From contig JANFAH010000018.1 of the NCBI GenBank assembly GCA_024663395.1, positions 1,054,001-1,118,000 of the forward strand: a stretch of DNA of 64,000 bases, given 5' to 3'. Every line of letters starts with the position of its first letter. Position 1 is the stretch's first letter. Positions 56,173-64,000 of the stretch are shown one piece after another. A program made the translations under genes and the position numbers. Below the pieces are notes generated by a model. The model did no database searches and was not told the origin of the DNA. It saw only the letters and a list, made by a program, of their open reading frames with translations. This stretch comes from Pisolithus tinctorius (Eukaryota > Basidiomycota > Agaricomycetes > Boletales > Pisolithaceae).

Positions 56173-59100
56173 TTAGAAAATAATTCCCATACCAAGAGAA
56201 AAACGTTCATGCTTCTTGCATGACAGTCCCTTGGTGAGAACATCAGCAATCTGCTTGTTTGTAGAAATGTACTTGACATCCACTTCTCCATCTTCAACCT
56301 TCTCATGAATAAAATGATGATGAATAGCTATGTGCTTTGTGCGATCATGGAACATTGCATTGCTCGTCAGGGCTATTGCAGACTGGTTGTCAACTAGGAG
56401 GGAAGTGGGCTGTGCAGTCATGTCCATATCTAGTTCACATAGTAGCGTTCATAGCCAAAGTATTTCTTTTGCAGCTGCTGAGACTGCCATGTACTCAGCT
56501 TCTGCGCTAGACAAAGCAATGGAGGTCTGTTTCTTGGACGACCAGCTAACTGCTCCACTGGACAGAGTAAAGATGTAGCCAGTTACAGAATGGTGGTCAT
56601 TTACATCTGCTGCCCAGTCAGCATCAGCATAGCCTACAAGAGAACTCGCAGAGTCTCTCATGTACTGTAAACATGCATCAACAGTTTTTTGAAGGTATCT
56701 GTAAACTCGTTTGAGTGTGGTCCAGTGTTGGTTGCCAGGGGTAGCCATGTGCCTGCTAAGCATGCCCACAGCAAATGCAAGATCTGGCTGGGTAGCCAGC
56801 ATAGCATACATCAATGCTCCAAGAGTGCTTTGATATGCATGTAGGTCATAGGCAGGAGCATCGAGTTTCTCTAATTTTAAGTTCTGCTCAATGGGTGTGG
56901 ACACTGCACGGCCATCCTGCATGCCCATACGCTCAAGAATGAGCTCTATATAGCAATGCTGAGACAATTCTATGGTTCCCTTGTCACAATCTTGTATAAT
57001 CTCCATACCGAGGATCCACCGAGCCTTGCCTAAGTCAGAGAGGTCATACTTGGCTGATAGCTGGACTTTGAGGCAGTCAATGGCCTCGCAGCTCTTCAAG
57101 AGGATTAGTTTGTCATCAATGTAGACAGCAACTATAATTAAAATGCCATTTTCATCTTTGTAGAAAAGACTGTGGTCAGTGTCACTGCGTGTGAATCTGA
57201 GAGATTCAAAGACTTCTTGTAGTTGATTGTACCAGGCTTTTGGAGCCTGTTTCAGTCCATAGAGTGCATGATAGAGGCGCCAAACAATGTCACTTGAGTC
57301 TCAGAAGCCAGAAGGAGGGTGGAGGTATATTTCCTCCTTGAGTTTGCCATTTAGAAAGGCAGACTTTACATCCATCTGGTGGATCTCCAGATCAAACTTA
57401 GCAGCAAGGGTGAGTAGTGTTCTGATGGTAGAGAACTTAGCTATGGGTGCAAACATCCCCATATAATCAATTCTGTGGACCTGCATGAATCCCTTTGTGA
57501 CAAGTTGGGCTTTGTACTTATCAATGTTGCCTGTAGGGCCTTGCTTTATCTTGTAGACCCACTTCAAATCTATAATCTTTCTGTCAGGTGGGCACAGTAC
57601 CTCCTCATACAATCCTATAGCATGAAATGTTGTTAATTCATCAGCCATTGCTGCATACCAGCAGTCAGCATCAACACAACACATCACCTCTGCGAATGTC
57701 ATAGGCTTGTCATCGCAGATTGTGTTTGTTTGGTACACAGTAACTTCTTCCCTTTCTGGGTTGTCACCACTCTGCCTCACCATTGCCACACCTTCTCATG
57801 CACTCACCTCTGTCCCAGCACCCTCACCCTCTGCTGCTACATCCTCCACAGATGGTAAGCTATGTTTTTGATATGCATTGATGAAATAGTGTTGATTGTT
57901 GTCTCGAATAGGTGCTTTTCTGGCTCAGGATGACCTTCGAAGTCCCAGAGGGGGGATAGGGATTGGATAGGGACCAGGAGGCCCAGGCGTCGCACCAGAG
58001 CAATGAATGGCCACTGATGGCACTTGGTGTCAATGCTCTGAGGTCCATACCTCATCATTCTGCTCATGGCTCAACCCACTAATGCTTTTCTCTGTTTTAA
58101 TGTGAGTTTTTGTCATGACCATGCCCAGACCACCCCAGACTGGCTCTACCCTGGTCTCAACTGGTCCCATCCAACCCTTGCCCCAGTCCCAGCCTTAACC
58201 CTTCGAACCAGAAATGTGTTAGCTCGCAAGGCACTGCGAGGCAGTGCCCAGTCGAGTTGTCCCCTCAGTTGGTACCAGGCTGGTGTAACACCCAGCCCAG
58301 CCACATGTCCTGCCCCAGTTCCCAGTAATCCCTTGTTCATAGTCTTTGCTTGATAAGATTCTTTGTAACACTACTTACCAATCATTGCTGTACTGGTGCA
58401 GACCGGTCTCTGGTGCTATGTTACACTTAGGTTACTTCTAGTATTTAATCCATAGGATAATCTGTTTTAGCCTCAGTCTGAAATCAATCTAGTTCTCATC
58501 TTAACCTGGTCTCTCTGATCCTCTGTCTTCTGCTCCTTGACCAGACTATGGCCCATGCAAGGGAATAGTGCTGTGCCATCAGTCACTAAGTCCAATAGTC
58601 CAATTCCCTTTCCCCTTATACTACCCTCTGACCCCTGACTGGACTCCAGACTGGCTTTGGACCAGTAAAGACCTGGACTTAACAGTTTTAGGCTCAAGCA
58701 TTGAGCAGCCATGATTGTCAGCAATCTGCAAGCCATTGTCAATCGCTGTCTCGTCATTTTGACTGTCCCAGGTGTGTCCTTCAATATCTCCTCCATCTGA
58801 CTCGTTTCCAGGTTCATCTGGGGTCATTTTGCTCTCTGGTAAGTCAATCTCCCTTTGCATCCCTTGTGCATGAACTGCAGGCATTACATGCCTTGTTTCC
58901 CTAGTTACCATGTCTATCTGGACTCAAGACATGTCTGCACTGTCCCCTTCATCAAAGACAGCATCATGCGTTTTGACAATTTGCCTGGTGGACCAATGTA
59001 TGCACAGGTATGCCTTTTTATTCTCTGAGTATCCCAAGAGTGCACACTCAAGGGACTTAACATCCAGCTTTTGACACTTCTCCTCCAGAACATGGACATG

Positions 59101-60100
59101 CACCATGCATCCAAAAATTCAAAGATGGGTGACTGATGGCTTGTTCCCAGTGTATGCCTCATAGGGGGTTATGCTTTGCTCAAGCGCTTTAGTTGGTAGT
59201 CTATTTATTATGTGTGCTGCATGCAGTATGGCATCCCCCCAATATTTGTTGGGCAGACTGGCATTGCTGAGCATAGCTCATGCAGACTCAACAAGTGTTC
59301 AGTTCATCCATTCTGCTATGCCATTTTCCTGCAGTGTGTAGGCATTCATCTTCTCATGATGTATGCCATTTGACTTCAGATAGGCTTCAAATGTGTTCGA
59401 GCTATATTCCCCACCACCATCGCTTCAAAGATAGTTAGGGCAATGTCCAGTTTCCACTTCAGCTCTAGCAAAGTACTCCTTGGTTAGTCCAAAGACTTTG
59501 TCCTTTGACTTGATTAACTTAACCACCAGGTGATGTGAGTGTCCATCAATGAATGTTATGAAGTACTGATGGCCAGATCATCCTGCAGTCTCCATAGGCC
59601 TGCACACATCTGTGTAAGTTCTGTGCAGTACACTCGGGCTTTCCACAGCTGACTTTGATGGAATAGGTTCCCAATGTTGTTTGCCATCATGGCAGGCCTT
59701 GCACAAAGTTGTGTTGTGCTCCTTCAGTCCTGTCAGTTCCATCCCAGACTCCATGCCACTCTCAGATAGTCTTAGGACATTTCTGATGTTTGCATGTCTG
59801 AGTCAATGATGCCAGGTGGTTAGTGTAGCCTTAGACATCATTGTGTGTGAGGTGAGAGTGGTGAAAGGTTCATTTAGGTTTAGTGTGTCAGGTGTACTGA
59901 CAATGTATGCAGAATGACTGCCAGATATGATGCTTGCTTCAAGTATGTAGAGGGACTTTCATTTAGTAGCCAGAGCTACAACCTTGCCATTGATGTGCAC
60001 CCTACACTCCTGCTCTCCAAAGGTGACTAGAAGTCCCTTTGAGGCTAGTGTGGGCACTGACACAAGGTTTGTGTCCCACATGATTCAGTCACTTGTAAGC
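56173..60100 (-). pseudogene. Copia-2 pol, inactivated
   Basis: Integrase with HANIRNVLR, CKACHDGK, YTDVCRP, SDGGGEYSS and ENGIAEWMN; reverse transcriptase KWVYKIKQGPTGN, QMDVKSAFLNGKL, LYGLKQAPKAWY and an intact catalytic box AVYIDDKLI; RNase H DADWAADV, SSAEAEYMAV, DNQSAIALT. The ATT GAT GAC codons of the box contain no CpG, which may be why it survived. At least eight TGA stops (for example before LRHANIR, before SDGGGEY, twice in N-TLVESA-AML) stand for Arg. The integrase-reverse transcriptase linker (57790-58910) is Ser/Asp/Pro-rich without motifs. Confidence 0.88.
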
Positions 60101-60189
60101 CTAAAAGTGGGTCATCCGATGTGTACATTTTGTCCTGAAACTGGGACTAACTGACATCGGCCAGTGGTCCCTAGGGGTGGGTAGGCCGG

Positions 60190-60750
60190 ACTGTGAAGGT
60201 GGGGTCAGCTGACCTGGCTGGAGGGTGGACCCACTGCCTGAAAGTGGGGTCGGCCGACCTGGCTGGAGGGTGGACCCACCTCCTGGAAGTGGGGTTGGCT
60301 GACCCGGCTGGAGGGCGGACCCACCTCCTGGAAGTGGGGTCGGCCGACCCGGCTGGAGGGCAGACCCACCTCCTGAAAGTGGGGTCGGCTGACCCAGCTG
60401 GAGGGCAGACCCACCTCCTGAAAGTGGGGTCGGCTGACCTGGCTGGAGGGTGGACCCACTGCCTGAAAGTGGGTTCGGCCGACCTGGCTGGAGGGCAGAC
60501 CCACCTCCTGGAAGTGGGGTCGGCTGACCGGGCTGGAGGGTGGACCCACCTCCTGGAAGTGGGGTCGGCCGACCCGGCTGGAGGGTGGACCCACCTCCTG
60601 AAAGTGGGGTCGGCCGACCCGGCTGGAGGGTGGACCCACTGCCTGAAAGTGGGGTCGGCCGACCTGGCTGGAGGGCAGACCCACCTCCTGGAAGTGGGGT
60701 CAGCCAACATGATTGGAGGATGGACCCACCTCCTGGAAGTGGGGTCTGAC
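60190..60750 (+). repeat. 45-base GC-rich minisatellite, array 1 (~12 units)
   Basis: Units start at about 60211 and repeat every 45 bases with consensus parts GACCTGGCTGGAGGGTGGAC and CCACCTCCTGGAAGTGGGGT, joined by TCGGCCGA, a perfect palindrome. Variants differ by C/T and A/G changes. Because 45 is a multiple of three, all frames stay open and give a 15-residue repeat on either strand; I regard these as by-products. Confidence 0.95.
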
Positions 60751-60757
60751 ATGATTT

Positions 60758-61560
60758 TGTCATGACATCATTGTGGCTGTGTACCCCATGCCATCACTTT
60801 CCCACCATCAAAGCGGAGTTTGAATTTCTCATTGATGTGACTGTGTTTATTATGTACACAGCTGTATTCAGCCCAACAAATGGCCCCTGATGGTATTAAT
60901 ATCAATATGCTTACCTAATTAGATGTAGCGGAGTTTCAATCTGATTCTGTCATGACATCATTGTGGCTGTGTACCCCTTACCATCACTATACCACCCTTG
61001 AAGCGGAGTTTGAATTTCTCATTGATGTGGCTGTGTTTATTATGTACACAGCTGTATTCAGCCCAACAAACAGCCCCTGATGGTATTGATATCAATATGC
61101 TTACCTAATTAGATGTAGCGGAGTTTCAATCTGATTCTGTCATTCTGTCATGACATCATTGTGGCCGTGTACCCCTTACCATCACTATCCCACCCTCAAA
61201 GTGGAGTTTGAATTTCTCATTGATGTGGCTGTGTTTATTATGTACACAGCTGTATTCAGCCCAACAAATGGCCCCTGATGGTATTAATATCAGTATGCTT
61301 ATGTAATCACTTGGGGCAGAGTTTCAATCTAATTTTGTCATGACATCATTGTGGCTGTGTACCCCTTACCATCACTATCCCACCCTCAAAGCAGAGTTTG
61401 AATTTCTCATTGATGTGGCTGTGTTGACATATACACAGCTGTATTCAGCTTCACAAATGGCCCCTGATGGTATTATTATCAGTATGCTTATGTAATTAGT
61501 TGTGGCAGGGTTTCATTACAAATTTGACATGACATCATTGTAGCTGTGTTTTCATTACCA
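60758..61560 (+). repeat. ~190-base satellite, four full units plus a partial one
   Basis: Units start with TGTCATGACATCATTGTGGC at about 60758, 60948, 61147, 61337 and, degenerate, 61525. Each contains atgtacacagctgtattcag and cccctgatggtatt. Spacing is 188-199 bases. No coding frame is conserved. It begins within the edge of minisatellite array 1. Confidence 0.92.
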
Positions 61561-61899
61561 ATTAACTACTGGTCCGCTTTTGTGATTACATAAAAGTAAT
61601 GTTGTGCTGTGCAGTGTGCCATCAGCATGTCATGTGATGTCATGTGACATGCTTCACTGCACATGCTGCGACCAGTGGCTGATGACCAAACAGCAGCAAA
61701 CAGAAAATTTTATAAAAGACGCACTTCAACACACTGCTCTTCATCTTTCTCTCTCCCATGTTCCTCTTACCACTCCCTTGATGCTGGACTTCACCTATGT
61801 AGACTGCAGCTGCATGGGTTTAAGGTATGTCTTGTAGTATCCTGTTGTTGTCCTGCAGCCCATTGTGTGCCTGGCCAGCACACTATGGGTGTGTAGGTT
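61561..61899. other. No gene supported
   Basis: Unique-looking sequence with direct repeats of catgtgatgtcatgtgacatg (near 61625-61650). Short frames have no motif. Confidence 0.35.
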
Positions 61900-62130
61900 A
61901 CTGATACTATCTTCCTGTGGGTTCTGGGGGTTTAGTCTGTGCCTGCTTTTGCAGGCCAGCTGGGGTTCTGGGGGGTTACATAGTCTGTACCTGCTAGTGC
62001 AGGTCAGCTTAGGACTTTTTCATTGTGGGACCTGGGGGCTTAGTCTGTGCCTGCTAATGCAGGCCAGCTTTGTGGGTTCTGGGGGATTTATAGTCTGTGC
62101 CTGCCAGTGCAGGCCAGCTTCTGACTGACA
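61900..62130 (+). repeat. Minisatellite with hairpin core
   Basis: Four copies of a 45-65 base unit built on gttctggggg and agtctgtgcctgctaatgca followed by ggccagctt. The core contains the inverted pair CCTGC and GCAGG, able to form a small hairpin in each unit. Confidence 0.8.
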
Positions 62131-62263
62131 TCTGTATTATCTTTGTACTAGTTTTTTAAATACCTTATTTTCTCTAGAGATCTCAGTGTCTTTCTGGGGA
62201 GGGGCCCCTCCAGGATGCCTGAGGTCTCAGTTCCACTTGGAACATTTGCTCTGTAACTTAGTC

Positions 62264-62420
62264 CTGTATTTTTCTTGGCTGTGTATTTGCTCAATCCTGT
62301 ATTTTCTTGGCTGTGTATTTGCTCAATCCTGTATTTTCTGGGCTGTGTATTTGGTTGGTCATTCCTGTATTTCCTTGGCTGTGTATTTGGTTGGTCAATC
62401 CTTGTAGTTGCTAGGCTGTG
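62264..62420 (+). repeat. Minisatellite, ~31-33 base unit, about five copies
   Basis: Repeats of ttggctgtgtatttg followed by ctcaatcctgtattt, with a ttggttggtc variant in the last two units. Confidence 0.85.
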
Positions 62421-62463
62421 TAACATGAATTGCCCCCATGCTGCTTGATTTTTTGAAGTTGTG

Positions 62464-62484
62464 TAACCCTAACCCTAACCCTAG
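62464..62484. repeat. Interstitial telomere-like tract
   Basis: Three TAACCC units in a row, complement of the TTAGGG telomere repeat of most fungi. Too short to be a telomere; it may mark a healed break or an old end. Confidence 0.7.
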
Positions 62485-63479
62485 CAAAGGACATGCACTG
62501 GGCAAAGTAGAAATCCCACCACCCTGGTGATTGAGTCAAAGGGTAAACCTGAGGGTCAGATAAGAGTGAAATCTAAGGGATCCATACCACATGGGGTGGG
62601 GGTGAGGTTGTGTGTAAGTAGTAGGCAAATGGGTATGGCATAGGCCAAAGACTTGGGACCCAAGACCAAGGTAATCAATCCATTGGTCTAAGCTCATGTC
62701 CAATCCATTGGGTCTAACCTTTACCATACTGGACCATACCTGTCAGTCTTTGGATTACTGGCACTTGGGATCTTTGTGTTGGCTGTGCATACCTACATTG
62801 TAGCCTGCATTGCTTGTTGGTAGTACATACATATGTTGGTAACTCATGTGGTAGATACCTCAGTTTGAATAAAAACTGTAATACCTCTATAGGTCTTCTT
62901 TATCAGCCTTCTGTCAGGACTTGTACAAGAACACTGCTACATAACATGTCAACTACAGAGCAGGTCCACTTTGTGTTCAGTATCATTTGATCAACTTCAT
63001 AACATCTCAGCTGTAATGTCCCACCCTTGGTACTGCATTGGTACTTGTCAGTGAACATCAGCAGATCCCTAGAGCTTTATACCCCCCTTGGGTGAGAGGA
63101 TCAGTTCTAACCTGATAAGAGACTTTAAAAGAAAACAAGCAGATAGACAACTAAGTGCAGAATGTTAGATTAGGATCAAACATGAAGCATGGAGACATGG
63201 AAAGAGACTGTCAAGATTGGTTGCTCCTAGGGACAAAGGGGGGGGTTCCACAACACTTAGTGATGAATGCTGATGTGGTACTGTCTACTGGCGGGCACAA
63301 CCAAAAGGTGCCTAGTGGTGAAGGGAGACCTGCTGAAAGGCCAAAAAGCAAGTAATGTGGAGGGGGCTTACTCTGTACATTGCCATGCTATCTTGCAATG
63401 CCCTCATACAAGTTTTCACAGAAAGCTGAAGGTACCAAAATTGAACCTCTTATTGGTATGGGTATGTGCATCTCCCAGT
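62485..63479. other. No gene supported
   Basis: Between the telomere-like tract and minisatellite array 2. A short near-duplicate (caatccattggtctaa and caatccattgggtctaac) lies at about 62677-62715. No coding motif. Confidence 0.4.
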
Positions 63480-64000
63480 GAGGTCAGCCAACTCCACTTG
63501 CAGGAGGTGGGTGCATCCTCCAAACAGGTTGGCTGACCCCACTTCCAGGCAGTGGGTCTACCCCCCAAACAGGTCAGCCTACCCCACTTCCAGGAGGTGG
63601 GTCCATCCTCCAAACAGGTCAGCCGACCCCACTTTCAGGCAGTGGGTCTACCCTCCAGCCAGGTCGGCCAAACCCACTTTCAGGCAGTGGGACCATCCTC
63701 CAAACAGGTCGGCTGACCCCACTTTCAGGCAGTGGGTCTACCCTCCAGCCAGGTCGGCTGACCCCACTTCCAGGCAGTGGGTCCACCCTCCAGCCAGGTC
63801 AGCCGAACCCACTTCCAGGCAGTGGGTCCACCCTCCAAACAGGTCGGCTGACCCCACTTTCAGGCACTGGGTCCACCCTCCAAACAGGTTGGCCAAACCC
63901 ACTTTCAGGCAGTGGGTCTGCCCTCCAGCCAGGTCAGCTGACCCCACTTTCAGGCACTGGGTCCAACCTCCAGCCAGGTCAGCCAACCCCACTTTCAGGC
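63480..64000 (-). repeat. 45-base GC-rich minisatellite, array 2, inverted relative to array 1
   Basis: About 11-12 units of the reverse complement of array 1 (for example GGTCGGCTGACCCCACTTTC then AGGCAGTGGGTC), running off the right edge of the window. The two arrays face each other across ~2.7 kb. Confidence 0.95.

Larger units (their letters stand above)
55879..60180 (-). mobile_element. Copia-2, 5'-truncated Ty1/Copia element
   Basis: The 3' LTR (55879-56149) abuts pol, which runs rightward on the minus strand through RNase H, reverse transcriptase, integrase and part of protease. It ends where the 45-base minisatellite begins; gag and the 5' LTR are missing. It is inserted in the 3' LTR of Copia-1. 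Confidence 0.88.

Noticed and set aside
60101..60763. 190-220 codon open frames on both strands over minisatellite array 1
   Set aside because: The 45-base unit is a multiple of three, so all stop-free frames stay open; no start context or non-repeat domain supports a protein.
62464..62484. A true chromosome end
   Set aside because: Only three repeat units, and sequence continues on both sides.

Overview
The window is eukaryotic and almost certainly from a mushroom-forming basidiomycete (Agaricomycetes; perhaps Boletales, which I cannot prove). The reasons are many short 45-60 base GT-AG introns, mushroom-type transposable elements (Copia, Gypsy, DIRS-like tyrosine-recombinase, PIF/Harbinger, hAT), a WD40-TPR-HET gene, and a trace of an ERG26 sterol gene. 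No tRNA, rRNA or CRISPR array was seen. Most of the window is nested, decaying transposons, and only a few host genes can be recognised.

Layout: 1-650, a CpG-rich scrap of unknown coding sequence. 779-3781, an open gene of 21 exons in which a 48-base exon plus its ~54-base intron has been amplified in tandem. 3782-10868, repeat-rich DNA with a MITE, an ERG26 pseudogene split by a solo LTR (family Y), and a fragment of an unknown gene. 10869-22069, an 11.2 kb Copia element on the minus strand (Copia-A) with perfect 5-base target duplications. It carries three unexplained ORFs between its 5' LTR and gag, and inside it lies a second LTR element holding a 1.85 kb LTR (family X). 22479-30013, an unknown gene cut by a young, CpG-rich Gypsy element. 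30600-32459, another X LTR. 32489-47507, one WD40-TPR-HET gene on the minus strand broken by about 11 kb of inserted DNA: a PIF/Harbinger transposon and a DIRS-like element that itself contains an X LTR. 48443-49239, a hAT fragment. 49831-55878, Copia-1, interrupted by a Y LTR and hit in its 3' LTR by Copia-2 (55879 to about 60180, minus strand). 60190-64000, a satellite-rich block with two 45-base minisatellite arrays in opposite orientation, a ~190-base satellite, two other minisatellites and a short (CCCTAA) tract.

The unifying theme is CpG decay. Nearly every in-frame stop in the old elements is a TGA where the family has arginine (CGA). The two Copia-A LTRs differ by 13 transitions, 12 of them at CpG sites. 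In two Copia elements the reverse-transcriptase Asp-Asp pair has become Asn-Asn through CpG to CpA changes. The Gypsy element is still CpG-rich and is the youngest insertion. This fits cytosine methylation of transposons followed by deamination.

Family names rest on motifs recognised by eye; no database search was possible. Exon boundaries are inferred from splice signals and reading-frame continuity.
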